Origin: CAVRQM01 sp963732775
Lineage (GTDB): Bacteria; Pseudomonadota; Alphaproteobacteria; Acetobacterales; Acetobacteraceae
Direction of reading: 5' to 3'
Assembly: GCA_963732775.1 (NCBI GenBank)
Contig: CAVTAR010000004.1
Span: 1 to 64,000, forward strand
DNA length: 64,000 bases
The position numbers and the translations under genes are program-made. Position 1 is the stretch's first letter. The number at the start of each line of letters is the position of its first letter. Of this stretch, positions 49,886-59,094 are shown one piece after another. The notes under the pieces were generated by a model. The model was given only the letters and a program-made list of their open reading frames with translations, had not been told where the DNA came from and did not search any database.

Positions 49886-50338
49886 ATGACGATCGAAGCG
49901 CTGGGACCGTTCTATCTGTGGACCAAGTCGCTGCACCTGATCAGCGATTTCGCCTGGATGGCGGGGCTGCTCTACCTGCCGCGGCTGTTCGTCTATCATT
50001 GCGAGGTGGCGGCCGGCTCGGTCGAGAGCGAGCGCTTCAAGGTGATGGAGCGGCGGCTGCTGAAGCAGATCACCATTCCGGCGATGATCGCGGCCTGGGT
50101 GTTCGGCCTGATCCTGGTGCTGACCCCGGGGGCGGTCGACTGGCACGCCGGGTGGTGGCACCTGAAGCTGCTCTCCGTGCTGCTGCTGTCCGGCTTCACG
50201 GGCGCGATGTCGAAGTGGCGGCGCGACTTCCTGGAGGACCGCAACCGCCGGCCGCAGCGCTTCTATCGCATCGCCAACGAGCTGCCGGCGGTGCTGCTGG
50301 TGGTGATCGTGGTCATGGTGATCGTGCAGCCGTTCTGA
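49886..50338 (+). CDS. hemJ: Protoporphyrinogen oxidase HemJ
   Basis: 150 aa, four transmembrane helices. KSLHLISDFAWMAGLLYLPRLFVYH carries the conserved histidines and LYLPRLFVYH motif of the UPF0093/HemJ family. It oxidises protoporphyrinogen IX to protoporphyrin IX using the respiratory chain, the step before hemH. 13 bases after the HAD gene. Confidence 0.92.
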   Translation: MTIEALGPFYLWTKSLHLISDFAWMAGLLYLPRLFVYHCEVAAGSVESERFKVMERRLLKQITIPAMIAAWVFGLILVLTPGAVDWHAGWWHLKLLSVLLLSGFTGAMSKWRRDFLEDRNRRPQRFYRIANELPAVLLVVIVVMVIVQPF

Positions 50339-50581
50339 GGTTTCTCCGCCACGCCGGGGCAAATCGGCGTCCTGCAATCGCCTGGTGCTTGACGTTGGCC
50401 GGCGCGGTTCATAGTTTGGGGCAACAGAGCGGTCGCGCCTTGAGCGCCTCCCGTCCTGGATCGCGTAATTTCCCTCGCGACCACCCAGCGGCACCCTTGA
50501 TTTTGTCGTGCGGCCTCCCGGCTGCGCCCGCCCGCCAGGTAGCTCGCCCTCCCATCCGCCGACGACTGTCCCGGGGCAACC
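50339..50581 (+). promoter_or_regulatory. Rho leader region
   Basis: 243 bp between hemJ and rho, without an ORF. CTTGACGTTGGCC with CATAGTTT 17-18 bases later (about 50391-50416) could form a -35/-10 pair (TTGACG / CATAGT). A long leader before rho is common because Rho autoregulates by attenuation, but no specific attenuator is identified. Confidence 0.4.
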
Positions 50582-51856
50582 ATGCACCTAGCCGAACTGA
50601 AGGCGAAGACTCCAGCAGACCTGCTGAGCTTCGCCGAGTCACTGCAGATCGAGAACGCCTCCAGCCTGCGCAAGCAGGACATGATGTTCGCGATCTTGAA
50701 GAACCTCGCCGACAACGAACAGGCGATCCACGGCGAGGGGACGCTGGAAATCCTCTCCGACGGCTTCGGCTTCCTGCGCAGCCACGAGAGCCACTACCTG
50801 CCCGGGCCGGACGACATCTATGTCAGTCCCACGCAAGTCCGCCGCTTCGGCCTGCGCACCGGTGACACGGTGGAGGGGCAGATCCGCGCGCCGAAGGACG
50901 GCGAGCGGTATTTCGCCCTGCTCAAGGTCAACGCCATCAACTTCGAGCAGCCCGACGCGGTGCGCCACCGCATCAACTTCGACAACCTCACGCCGCTCTA
51001 TCCCGACGAGCGCCTGCGCCTCGAGATCGAGTACGCCGAGCCGCCGGCGAAGGGCCAGACCCGAGACATGATCCCGCGCGTGGTCGACCTGGTGGCACCG
51101 ATCGGCAAGGGCCAGCGGGCGCTGATCGTCGCCCCGCCCCGCACCGGCAAGACCATGATGCTGCAGAGCATCGCCCGCTCCATCACCGCGAACCATCCCG
51201 AGGCGTTCCTGATCGTGCTGCTGATCGACGAGCGGCCGGAGGAAGTGACCGACATGGCGCGCACGGTGAAGGGCGAGGTCGTGGCCTCGACCTTCGACGA
51301 GCCGGCGACGCGGCACGTGGCGGTGACGGAGATGGTGCTGGAGAAGGCCAAGCGCCTGGTCGAGCACAAGCGCGACGTGGTGATCCTGCTCGACAGCATC
51401 ACCCGGCTCGCGCGGGCCTACAACGCCGTGGTGCCGAGCTCCGGCAAGGTGCTGACGGGCGGCGTCGATGCCAACGCGCTGCAGCGCCCGAAGCGCTTCT
51501 TCGGCGCCGCGCGCAACATCGAGGAGGGCGGGTCGCTCACCATCATCGCCACCGCGCTGATCGACACGGGCAGTCGCATGGACGAGGTGATCTTCGAGGA
51601 GTTCAAGGGCACCGGCAACAGCGAGCTGATCCTGGACCGCAAGCTGTCCGACAAGCGCACCTTCCCGGCCATCGACATCACCAAGAGCGGGACGCGCAAG
51701 GAGGAGCTGCTGGTGGACCGCGCGACGCTTTCCAAAATGTGGGTGCTGCGGCGCATCCTGAACCCGATGGGCACGATGGATGCGATGGACTTCCTGCTGG
51801 ACAAGCTGAAGTTCAGCAAGAGCAACCAGGATTTCTTCGACGCGATGAATACCTGA
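50582..51856 (+). CDS. rho: Transcription termination factor Rho
   Basis: 424 aa hexameric RNA helicase. N-terminal domain LAELKAKTPADLLSFAESL; RNA-binding cold-shock-like domain GFGFLRSHESHYLPGPDDIYVS; Walker A APPRTGKT ending at K190-T191; Walker B VVILLDSITRLARAYN; Q/R-loop region GGVDANALQRPKRFFGAAR. Last gene of the hemE-to-rho block, an arrangement conserved in alphaproteobacteria. Confidence 0.97.
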   Translation: MHLAELKAKTPADLLSFAESLQIENASSLRKQDMMFAILKNLADNEQAIHGEGTLEILSDGFGFLRSHESHYLPGPDDIYVSPTQVRRFGLRTGDTVEGQIRAPKDGERYFALLKVNAINFEQPDAVRHRINFDNLTPLYPDERLRLEIEYAEPPAKGQTRDMIPRVVDLVAPIGKGQRALIVAPPRTGKTMMLQSIARSITANHPEAFLIVLLIDERPEEVTDMARTVKGEVVASTFDEPATRHVAVTEMVLEKAKRLVEHKRDVVILLDSITRLARAYNAVVPSSGKVLTGGVDANALQRPKRFFGAARNIEEGGSLTIIATALIDTGSRMDEVIFEEFKGTGNSELILDRKLSDKRTFPAIDITKSGTRKEELLVDRATLSKMWVLRRILNPMGTMDAMDFLLDKLKFSKSNQDFFDAMNT

Positions 51857-51889
51857 GGGTGATCTACGCGATTCAACAACGGACGTGGG

Positions 51890-52303
51890 TCACGCCGTCT
51901 CGCCCAGCACTATGATGCGGCCGCCCATTCCCCCCGTGCGGCATTTGCCGGCGAACCGACGATCGGCAGTGATGAGCGGGCACCCCAAGTCACTGGCCAA
52001 CGCTAGGTAGAGGCAATCGTAGACGGCGTGGTCAAGTGCCAGCCCGATCCGCAACGTCTCCGGCATCAACGGCTCGCCGGGCCAGAGGCTCAAGCCAGTT
52101 CGAAGCAGGGAAGCCTGGGCGCTGATGGCCGCGTCGGAGGTGAGGTGGCTCCTCCGGCACAGCTTCCAGAGGATGTCTGCCGTTTCCAGGAGAATGAAGT
52201 CCGGTGCTTCCACCTCGTGGCGCAAGAGCGGGGCAGCCAAATAGGAGTCCGTCTCCGCCACAACCCACTTGATGGCGACGCTCGCATCGACGACCAGTCT
52301 CAC
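51890..52303 (-). CDS. vapC: VapC-family PIN-domain toxin ribonuclease
   Basis: 137 aa PIN domain. Acidic residues D6 (VVDASVAIKW), E40 (LLETADILW), the D in HAVYDCLYLALA and the D in PLITADRRF form the metal site. ATGA overlap with the upstream antitoxin gene. Lower GC than the flanking rho and ahcY genes. Confidence 0.92.
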   Translation of the reverse strand: MRLVVDASVAIKWVVAETDSYLAAPLLRHEVEAPDFILLETADILWKLCRRSHLTSDAAISAQASLLRTGLSLWPGEPLMPETLRIGLALDHAVYDCLYLALASDLGCPLITADRRFAGKCRTGGMGGRIIVLGETA

Positions 52304-52557
52304 CGATCGCGATCTTCGCGGAGCAGGTCCGTGGTGATCGGAGGGTCGATCATAGGCATCAACTCACGGAACCGGCGGAGTTCCTCGATGATTGCCGAGC
52401 GGTCGGGCAAGGGCTTGTCAGGCCGCTCGGGTCTGCTCACCGCTTCACGGATGATCGCCCGAACCTCCGCCTCGGTGGACCGATCATGAGCAATCGCGCG
52501 TCGGCGCAGCGCGTCGAGCAGGTCGTCGTCGAGGCTACGGATCGTCAGAACACCCAT
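52300..52557 (-). CDS. vapB: VapB/FitA-like ribbon-helix-helix antitoxin
   Basis: 85 aa. N-terminal RHH DNA-binding segment VLTIRSLDDDLLDALRRRAIAHDRSTEAEVRAIIREAV, typical of FitA-type antitoxins. The C-terminal tail (IDPPITTDLLREDRDR) should wrap the toxin. Expected to repress its own promoter upstream of 52557. Confidence 0.9.
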   Translation of the reverse strand: MGVLTIRSLDDDLLDALRRRAIAHDRSTEAEVRAIIREAVSRPERPDKPLPDRSAIIEELRRFRELMPMIDPPITTDLLREDRDR

Positions 52558-52992
52558 TTAGCCCACCGTTGCTGGCATTTTGCTAGCACCGAAGGGTGCC
52601 CTTGATCAACGGCTGTCTCGGGCCTCACGGAGGATAGCGGTCGTGACGCACTCGTCTCGTCGAGTGGCGGGCTGAGGGACGCGATCGTTCAACCGAGTGT
52701 CTAATATAAATGTAAATGGATCGCCAAGATGGTCAAAAACATACGACGTCGCGAAGGACGCGGGCATAGCCAAAGGATTCTTTCCAAAAATGGCTGCCCA
52801 ACGGGCCACCGCAGTCGCACCCGCCTTGCAGATTTTGCCAAGCGCATCGAGCGGGTCACAAAAATCTGCTGCCGACGTTGCGCCACCTGACATTAGACCC
52901 ACTCAACGCACTTATCCAGACTACTCGCAACCACTTGCCCACATAACGATACCCTTATATACCGCCGCTAACCCGCCCCAAGGACCGCCGCC
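52558..52992. other. 435-bp lower-GC region between vapB and ahcY
   Basis: Must hold the vapBC operator/promoter and the ahcY promoter; TTATATA at 52952-52958 could be a -10 for ahcY with a weak upstream box. It contains one unconvincing minus-strand ORF (52606-52893). No SAH or SAM riboswitch structure was recognised. Confidence 0.45.
52606..52893 (-). CDS. Doubtful small ORF
   Basis: 95 aa from ATG 52893 (MSGGATSAADFCDPLDALGK onward) with two cysteines and a mixed helical look. No motif is recognised, there is no good ribosome binding site, and a comparable ORF exists on the other strand. Lower GC than the genome average. It could be an acquired small gene or chance. Confidence 0.22.
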   Translation of the reverse strand: MSGGATSAADFCDPLDALGKICKAGATAVARWAAIFGKNPLAMPASFATSYVFDHLGDPFTFILDTRLNDRVPQPATRRDECVTTAILREARDSR

Positions 52993-54309
52993 ATGCCCGA
53001 CACCCACGCGTCCTCCACCGCGCCGGACTACAAGGTCCGCGACATCGCGCTCGCCGAATGGGGGGTCAAGGAAATCTCCATGGCCGAGGACGAGATGCCC
53101 GGCTTGATGGCGCTGCGCGAGGAATACGGCACCGCCCGCCCGCTCGCCGGCGCCCGCATCGCCGGCTGCCTGCACATGACCATCCAGACCGCCGTGCTGA
53201 TCCGCACGCTCGAGCACCTCGGCGCGACCGTACGCTGGTCCTCCTGCAACATCTTCTCGACGCAGGACCACGCCGCCGCCGCCGTGGCGGCCAGCGGCAC
53301 GCCCGTGTTCGCCTGGAAGGGGATGGACGAGGACGAGTTCTGGTGGTGCATCGAGCAGACCGTGCGCGGCCATGGCGGCTGGACGCCCAACCTGATCCTG
53401 GATGACGGCGGCGACCTGACCAAGCTCATGCACGACACGTATCCGGACATGCTGGCCGGGGTGCGCGGCCTGTCCGAGGAGACCACGACCGGCGTGCATC
53501 GCCTCTGGGAGATGGCGCGCGCGGGGACGCTGAAGGTGCCCGCGATCAACGTCAACGACAGCGTGACCAAGAGCAAGTTCGACAACCTCTACGGCTGCCG
53601 CGAGAGCCTGGTCGACGCGATCCGCCGCGGCACCGACGTGATGATGGCCGGCAAGGTCGCCACCGTCGCGGGCTTCGGGGACGTGGGCAAGGGGTCGGCC
53701 GCGAGCCTTCGGCAGGCCGGCTGCCGCGTGCTGGTGACGGAGGTGGACCCGATCTGCGCCCTGCAGGCCGCGATGGAGGGCTACGAGGTCGTCACCATGG
53801 AGGACGCGGCCCCGCGGGCGGACATCTTCGTCACCGCCACCGGCAACGTCGACGTCATCACCATCGAGCACATGCGGGCGATGAAGCACCGCGCCATCGT
53901 GGCCAACATCGGCCATTTCGACAGCGAGATCCAGATCGAGGCGCTGCGCAACCACCGCTGGGAGAACGTCAAGCCGCAGGTGGACGAGGTGGTGTTCCCC
54001 GACGGCAAGCGGCTGATCGTGCTGTCCGAGGGGCGGCTCGTGAACCTCGGCAACGCCACCGGCCACCCGAGCTTCGTGATGAGTGCGAGCTTCACCAACC
54101 AGGTGCTGGCCCAGCTCGAGCTGTGGACCGCGCCGGCCGGGCGCTACGAGCGCAAGGTGTATACGTTGCCGAAGCAGCTCGACGAGAAGGTGGCGGCCCT
54201 GCACCTCGCCAAGGTGGGCGCGGCGCTTACCAAGCTGACGCCGCGGCAGTCCGAATACGTCGGCACGCCGGTCGCGGGGCCGTTCAAGCACGAGCTGTAT
54301 CGCTACTGA
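52993..54309 (+). CDS. ahcY: Adenosylhomocysteinase
   Basis: 438 aa. Hydrolyses S-adenosylhomocysteine to adenosine and homocysteine. Substrate segments GCLHMTIQTAVLI and SSCNIFSTQDHAAAA; NAD-binding VAGFGDVGKGSAASL; VTEVDPICALQAAMEGY; C-terminal NAD-contacting lysine/tyrosine region ending FKHELYRY. AAGGACCGCCGCC precedes the ATG. Confidence 0.97.
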   Translation: MPDTHASSTAPDYKVRDIALAEWGVKEISMAEDEMPGLMALREEYGTARPLAGARIAGCLHMTIQTAVLIRTLEHLGATVRWSSCNIFSTQDHAAAAVAASGTPVFAWKGMDEDEFWWCIEQTVRGHGGWTPNLILDDGGDLTKLMHDTYPDMLAGVRGLSEETTTGVHRLWEMARAGTLKVPAINVNDSVTKSKFDNLYGCRESLVDAIRRGTDVMMAGKVATVAGFGDVGKGSAASLRQAGCRVLVTEVDPICALQAAMEGYEVVTMEDAAPRADIFVTATGNVDVITIEHMRAMKHRAIVANIGHFDSEIQIEALRNHRWENVKPQVDEVVFPDGKRLIVLSEGRLVNLGNATGHPSFVMSASFTNQVLAQLELWTAPAGRYERKVYTLPKQLDEKVAALHLAKVGAALTKLTPRQSEYVGTPVAGPFKHELYRY

Positions 54310-54506
54310 ACTTCGGTCCGCTCGGCGATACTTTCGTAACAAGCCGTTGCGCGCGCGTGGCGCGGGTCAGTGTTGCGGAACTCGAGCCGTCGTTCATCGA
54401 TTGATCACGCTCTTATGCGGGAAAGGGGCCTCGGAAGCCGGTATGGAGGGGCGCGGGTGGAAGCGCTGCTCCGAGCGTGCGGTCGGGACCTCCCTGGGAG
54501 ATGATC

Positions 54507-54773
54507 ATGCAGGCTATCCCGGCCGCGGCGATCGCGGCCGTCCGGACCACCGCGGTGCTGCGCGCGCTGAGCGGAGAACGCGACGCGAGCCGGCTTGCGG
54601 ACTTGCTGTTCCTCGAATTGTGGGAGCGTGAGCCCATTCCTGGCGCCGCCGCAGCGCTGCGCGTCTACCAGATCCGCCGCGCCAATCCGGTGCTCGCGGC
54701 CGAGGTGCGTGCCGAGCTGCGCCGCGGCCGGCCGCTGACGCCCGAGGAGCGGGCGACGCTCGCTTGCGGCTGA
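54507..54773 (+). CDS. Small hypothetical protein
   Basis: 88 aa, MQAIPAAAIAAVRTTAVLRAL, Ala/Arg/Leu-rich and mostly helical, ending TPEERATLACG. GGGAG stands 6 bases before ATG 54507. No membrane span or motif. Same strand as its neighbours and normal high GC; likely a real but uncharacterised gene. Confidence 0.5.
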   Translation: MQAIPAAAIAAVRTTAVLRALSGERDASRLADLLFLELWEREPIPGAAAALRVYQIRRANPVLAAEVRAELRRGRPLTPEERATLACG

Positions 54774-54830
54774 CCGCCCTCGGTTCCTTCCCTCGGCGCA
54801 ACCAGTCGGGCACGCGGACGTAGTCGGCGC

Positions 54831-55766
54831 ATGGGCAAGGGCGTGCTGGCAACGATCCGGGCGGCGGCAACGGGCTACGTCGCGGATTCCTGCCTCAGCC
54901 GGGGCGCGGCCATCGCCTACTACACCATCTTCGCGCTGGCCCCGGTGCTGGTCATCGTGATCGCCACCGCCGGGCTCGTGTTCGGCGAGGCGGCGGCGCG
55001 CGGCGCCATCGTCGAGCGCATCGGCGGGCTGATGGGCCAGCAGGGCGCCGACATCATCCAGACCATGATCGCGGGCGTCTCGAACCGCCGCTCCGGCATC
55101 TTCGCCACCGTGCTCGGCGGCATCACCCTGCTGATCGTGGCCACCGGCGTGTTCGGCGAGGTGCAGGCGAGCCTGAACGCCATCTGGAAGGTGGAATCGC
55201 CGCCCTGGACCGTCCTGCAACTGCTCCGCATCCGCCTGCAGGGCCTGGCGCTCATGCTGATCATGGGGGCGCTGCTGCTGGTCTCGCTGCTGGTGTCGGC
55301 CGCGCTCGCGCTCGCCGGCAGCGTGTTCCGCGGCGAGGTGCCGGATGTCGACGTGCCGCTCCACCTCGCCAACTTCGCCGCCTCGTTCGTCTGCATCACG
55401 GCGACGTTCGCGGCGATCTACAAGGTGCTGCCGGATACCGTCATCGCCTGGCGCGACGTCGGCATCGGGGCGGCGATCACCGCCCTGCTGTTCACGCTCG
55501 GCAAGAACCTGATCAGCCTCTACGTCGCCCACTCGGCCATCGCCACCAGCTACGGCGCGGCGGGGACGGTCGCGGTGGTGCTGCTGTGGATCTACTACAG
55601 CAGCCAGATCTTCCTGTTCGGCGCCGAACTCACCTACGCCTATGCCCAGCAGCGCGGCAGCCGTGCCGGGCAGGCGGCGTCGCCGGGGCCGGCGGAGCAT
55701 GTCGCGGCATTGCGCCAGCAGCTCGAGAGCCACAGCCTGTCCCGTCGCCGGACCCGCCCCCGCTAA
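54831..55766 (+). CDS. YihY/BrkB-family inner-membrane protein
   Basis: 311 aa, about six transmembrane helices. Family features: LSRGAAIAYYTIFALAPVLVI near the N-terminus, GVFGEVQASLNAIWKV, DVGIGAAITALLFTLGKNLI and YSSQIFLFGAELTYAYA. Once called ribonuclease BN by mistake; real function unknown. Confidence 0.9.
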   Translation: MGKGVLATIRAAATGYVADSCLSRGAAIAYYTIFALAPVLVIVIATAGLVFGEAAARGAIVERIGGLMGQQGADIIQTMIAGVSNRRSGIFATVLGGITLLIVATGVFGEVQASLNAIWKVESPPWTVLQLLRIRLQGLALMLIMGALLLVSLLVSAALALAGSVFRGEVPDVDVPLHLANFAASFVCITATFAAIYKVLPDTVIAWRDVGIGAAITALLFTLGKNLISLYVAHSAIATSYGAAGTVAVVLLWIYYSSQIFLFGAELTYAYAQQRGSRAGQAASPGPAEHVAALRQQLESHSLSRRRTRPR

Positions 55767-55871
55767 GCCGCCCGACGCGGCGGCGCCGCGGACGTGGTTG
55801 CGTGCCCGGCGCGCGGGTGCGAGTTTCCGGCGATCCGCCCGGGGGGGTGGCGAGCGGGGTTCGACGCGCGC

Positions 55872-56594
55872 ATGGCCGTGAGCAAGGTGCATCCCGATCC
55901 GGCCACGGCCCTGGCCGGATTGCTGCGCGACGGGATGACCATCATGTCGGGCGGCTTCGGCCTGTGCGGCATCCCATCGGCGCTGATCGAGGCGGTCCGC
56001 GCTTCCGGCGTGCGCGCGCTCACGGTGATCTCCAACAATGCGGGCATCGACGGGGTGGGCCTCGGCGTGCTGCTCGCCACCCGGCAGATTCGCCGCATGG
56101 TGAGCTCCTATGTCGGCGAGAACGCCGAGTTCGCGCGGCAATTCCTGGCCGGCGAGCTGGAGATCGAGTTCAACCCGCAGGGCACGCTGGCCGAGCGCAT
56201 CCGCGCCGGCGGCGCCGGAATCCCGGCTTTCTACACCCGCACCGGCGCCGGCACCCAGGTCGCCGAGGGCAAGGAGACGCGCGAGTTCGATGGCGAGTCC
56301 TACGTGATGGAGCGCGGGCTGGTCGCCGACCTGGCCATCGTCCATGCCTGGCGAGCCGACGCCGAGGGCAACCTCGTGTTCCGCAAGACCGCGCGCAACT
56401 TCAACCCGATCATGGCCACCGCGGCGCGCGTCACGGTCGCCGAGGTGGAGGAACTGGTGGAACCCGGCGCGTTCGACCCGGACCACATCGTCACCCCCGG
56501 GATTTTCGTCCAGCGCCTGGTGCACGTGCCGCACCCCGACAAGCGGATCGAACAGCGCACCGTCCGTGCCCGCCCGCCCGCGCTGCCTGCCTAG
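55872..56594 (+). CDS. 3-oxoacid CoA-transferase subunit A
   Basis: 240 aa. IMSGGFGLCGIPSALIEAV is the CoA-binding glycine motif; the rest (TVISNNAGIDGVGLGVLL, MVSSYVGENAEFARQFL, FYTRTGAGTQVAEGKE) fits ScoA/AtoD. Transfers CoA between succinyl-CoA and a 3-oxoacid (ketone bodies) with subunit B encoded at 57478. The two subunits are normally adjacent; here a secreted-protein gene separates them. Confidence 0.92.
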   Translation: MAVSKVHPDPATALAGLLRDGMTIMSGGFGLCGIPSALIEAVRASGVRALTVISNNAGIDGVGLGVLLATRQIRRMVSSYVGENAEFARQFLAGELEIEFNPQGTLAERIRAGGAGIPAFYTRTGAGTQVAEGKETREFDGESYVMERGLVADLAIVHAWRADAEGNLVFRKTARNFNPIMATAARVTVAEVEELVEPGAFDPDHIVTPGIFVQRLVHVPHPDKRIEQRTVRARPPALPA

Positions 56595-56635
56595 CAGCCG
56601 TCGCGAGGTCGCGTGCCGTGCCGGGGTGGCCGTCG

Positions 56636-56693
56636 GCCCGGATGGCGGCCCGGATGGCGGCCCGGATGGCGGCCCGGATGGCGGCCCGGAGCG
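56636..56693. repeat. 12-bp tandem repeat (GATGGCGGCCCG), about 4.5 copies
   Basis: Perfect direct repeats in the non-coding gap after the CoA-transferase A gene. Same unit length as repeats found inside coding regions elsewhere in the window. Confidence 0.9.
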
Positions 56694-56832
56694 AGCCGGT
56701 TCGTGGCGTGCGGTGGCGCGCCGGGGCGGGTCGCGTGCGCCGCGGCAACTCTGCCTGCTCTGCCGGGTTCCGGTCGGGAAGGCGAGCCGGCCCGGCAAAC
56801 GGTCGCCGGTGCCGTGCCGCAAGGAGCCAGCC

Positions 56833-57423
56833 ATGCGTTCCCTCGTGTCCGCCTTGGTGCTTTCACTGGCAGCCACCGCGTCCCACGCCGCGCAGCCGGT
56901 GGTCACGGAAAACCTTGCAGGCACGATCAGCGGGTCCTGCACCGTCGACACCAAGGGTTTGTTCGGCCCGGCCGGTGCCGATCTGTCCGGGTCGGCTGTG
57001 GCCATCCATGTGCAGTATGTGCCGAGGCTGCTGGGTCCAAGCCAGGCCTGCCGCAACCATTCGTGCACCTACAACCAGTCGGACAGGATGCCGGACACCC
57101 AGGGCGCGCTGCTCGTCACCGTCACCGTCAATAGCCAGAGGGTCGTCTACGTGCCGGTCGCGGAGGCGGCGGTCTTCTTCCCGACGCAGGCTCCGTATCA
57201 GCTGACGATCGATGCCGATGCCTACAGCGGCTTCGGTATCGGTCTGCGCGGCATCCAGTTCGCCGCACTGTTCACGTCGGCGCCGGCCTTCGGACAGCCC
57301 CTGTCCCCTGCCAACCCGGCGGTGCAAGGCGCCTCCGCCAGCGACTACGTTGCTTTCTACGATGCCAGCAGCCAGACTCCGGTGGAGCAGCTGACGTACA
57401 CGCTGACGGGGTCCACGAAGTAG
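56833..57423 (+). CDS. Secreted protein of unknown function inside the CoA-transferase locus
   Basis: 196 aa. Sec signal peptide (MRSLVSALVLSLAATASHAA) and a mature part with cysteines in SGSCTVD, QACRNHSCTY, possibly disulfide-bonded in the periplasm. AAGGAG is 7 bases before the ATG. No family recognised. It interrupts the normally contiguous subunit A and B genes and is in the same orientation, so it may be co-transcribed. Confidence 0.8.
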   Translation: MRSLVSALVLSLAATASHAAQPVVTENLAGTISGSCTVDTKGLFGPAGADLSGSAVAIHVQYVPRLLGPSQACRNHSCTYNQSDRMPDTQGALLVTVTVNSQRVVYVPVAEAAVFFPTQAPYQLTIDADAYSGFGIGLRGIQFAALFTSAPAFGQPLSPANPAVQGASASDYVAFYDASSQTPVEQLTYTLTGSTK

Positions 57424-57477
57424 CGGTTTCCTCGACGTCGATCGCCGCCGCACGCTCGCCGGAGGAGGAGTATCGCC

Positions 57478-58128
57478 ATGCCCTGGACCCGCGACGAGAT
57501 GGCCGCGCGCGCCGCGCGCGAGTTGCAGGACGGGTTCTACGTCAACCTCGGAATCGGCATCCCGACGCTGGTCGCCAACCACATCCCCCCCGGCATCTCG
57601 ATCCAGCTCCACAGCGAGAACGGGATGCTCGGAATGGGCCCGTTCCCGTTCGCGGGCGACGAGGACGCCGACCTCATCAACGCCGGCAAGCAGACGGTGA
57701 CGGAGCTGCCCTCCACCAGTTTCTTCGACAGCGCCGCGAGCTTCGGCATGGTGCGCGGCGGGCACATCCAGCTCTCGATCCTGGGCGCGTTGCAGGTGGC
57801 CGAGAACGGCGACCTCGCCAACTGGATGATCCCCGGGAAAATGGTCAAGGGCATGGGCGGCGCCATGGACCTGGTCGCCGGCGTGCCGCGCGTGGTGGTG
57901 CTGATGGAGCACACGGCCGGCGGCAAGCCGAAGCTGCTGCACCGCTGCACCCTGCCGCTGACCGGCGCCGGCGTGGTCGACCTCGTGGTGACGGACCTCG
58001 GCGTGTTTGACGTGACGCCCGAGGGCTTGCTGCTGGTCGACCTCGCACCCGGGGTGGCGGTGGGAGAAATCCGCGACAAGACCGAGGCGGCGTTGCGCGT
58101 GCATGAGGATCTGCGCGCCGCGGCCTGA
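57478..58128 (+). CDS. 3-oxoacid CoA-transferase subunit B
   Basis: 216 aa. Catalytic glutamate in the motif SENGMLGMGPFPFAG (about residues 41-55). FYVNLGIGIPTLVANHIP and GAMDLVAGVPRVVVLMEHT are typical. GGAGGAGTATCGCC precedes the ATG. Works with subunit A at 55872-56594. Confidence 0.94.
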   Translation: MPWTRDEMAARAARELQDGFYVNLGIGIPTLVANHIPPGISIQLHSENGMLGMGPFPFAGDEDADLINAGKQTVTELPSTSFFDSAASFGMVRGGHIQLSILGALQVAENGDLANWMIPGKMVKGMGGAMDLVAGVPRVVVLMEHTAGGKPKLLHRCTLPLTGAGVVDLVVTDLGVFDVTPEGLLLVDLAPGVAVGEIRDKTEAALRVHEDLRAAA

Positions 58129-58186
58129 GGGCGGCGCTTGATCCCGGCGGCCCGCTGCCGCTATACGGCCGTCTGCCGCGCGCAAC

Positions 58187-58262
58187 GGGGCCATAGCTCA
58201 GCTGGGAGAGCGCCTGAATGGCATTCAGGAGGTCAGCGGTTCGATCCCGCTTGGCTCCACCA
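58187..58262 (+). tRNA. tRNA-Ala (GGC anticodon)
   Basis: Acceptor GGGGCCA/TGGCTCC, D-arm GCTCAGCTGGGAGAGC, anticodon stem-loop CCTGA-ATGGCAT-TCAGG with anticodon GGC, T-loop GGTTCGATCC, encoded CCA at 58260-58262. Confidence 0.96.
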
Positions 58263-58442
58263 TCCCGCGGATGCTGATGGCTCGGCCGCTCTGGCAAGGC
58301 GGTCGACGGCATGCCGCCGCCTCGCAGCGCCGATCGACGAGCATCGCGTCCGCGCCGGCTCGCGCGCCCCGGCCAGGCGCCGAGCCCGACCCGACGGCGC
58401 GATCGTCGTCGGCTCGGCCTTCGCACCCATGCAGGAGCCGCC

Positions 58443-59084
58443 ATGCCCACCAACCCCGAGCCCAGTCGCCGCCGGCCGGCGCGTACCGGCCGCCGCCGGG
58501 TCGTGCTGGGGGCCGTCCTGGCGGCCGTCGTGCTGGTCGGGGGCGGCACCTGGTTCGAGCTGCGCCAATACGGCGGCGCCAGCCCCGCCGACCTCGAGCC
58601 GCAGATCGGCGGCGCGTTCAGCCTGGTCGACGGTGCCGGGCGCACGGTCACGGACCGCGACCTGCGTGGCCGTTACGCGCTAGTCTATTTCGGCTACACC
58701 GCTTGCCCCGATGTCTGCCCGACGACTCTGAACCAGATGGCCGCCGCGCTCGCCTCGCTGGGCAGCGCGGGCGACAAGGTCGTGCCGGTGTTCATCACCG
58801 TCGATCCGGCGCGCGACACGCCGGCGGTGGTCGCGTCCTACGTCGCGGCGTTCTCGCCGCGCCTGCTGGGGCTGACCGGCACCCCGGCACAGATCGCCGC
58901 CGTGGCGCGCGCCTATCGCGTCTACTACGCCAAGCATCCGACCGGCACCGGGCCGACCGAGTATTCAATGGACCACACCTCCTTGCTCTACCTGATGGGA
59001 CCGGACGGGCGCTTCATCGCCCCGCTGCGCGCCGATGCCGATGCGGCGAGCATGGCCGCGTCGCTGCGCGAACACCTCGGCTGA
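58443..59084 (+). CDS. SCO1/SenC-family copper chaperone
   Basis: 213 aa. One N-terminal transmembrane anchor (VVLGAVLAAVVLVGGGTWFE), then a thioredoxin fold with the copper motif C-P-D-V-C (YFGYTACPDVCPTT) and the distal histidine in MDHTSLLYL. Delivers copper to the CuA centre of cytochrome oxidase. AGGAG precedes the ATG. The PCu(A)C chaperone gene follows at 10 bases. Confidence 0.94.
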   Translation: MPTNPEPSRRRPARTGRRRVVLGAVLAAVVLVGGGTWFELRQYGGASPADLEPQIGGAFSLVDGAGRTVTDRDLRGRYALVYFGYTACPDVCPTTLNQMAAALASLGSAGDKVVPVFITVDPARDTPAVVASYVAAFSPRLLGLTGTPAQIAAVARAYRVYYAKHPTGTGPTEYSMDHTSLLYLMGPDGRFIAPLRADADAASMAASLREHLG

Positions 59085-59094
59085 GCACGCCACC

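Noticed and set aside
52888..52992. SAH or SAM riboswitch upstream of ahcY
   Set aside because: No conserved core sequence or pseudoknot could be found by eye.
52697..53107. Plus-strand ORF running into ahcY
   Set aside because: Overlaps the start of ahcY in a wrong frame and has no motif or ribosome binding site.
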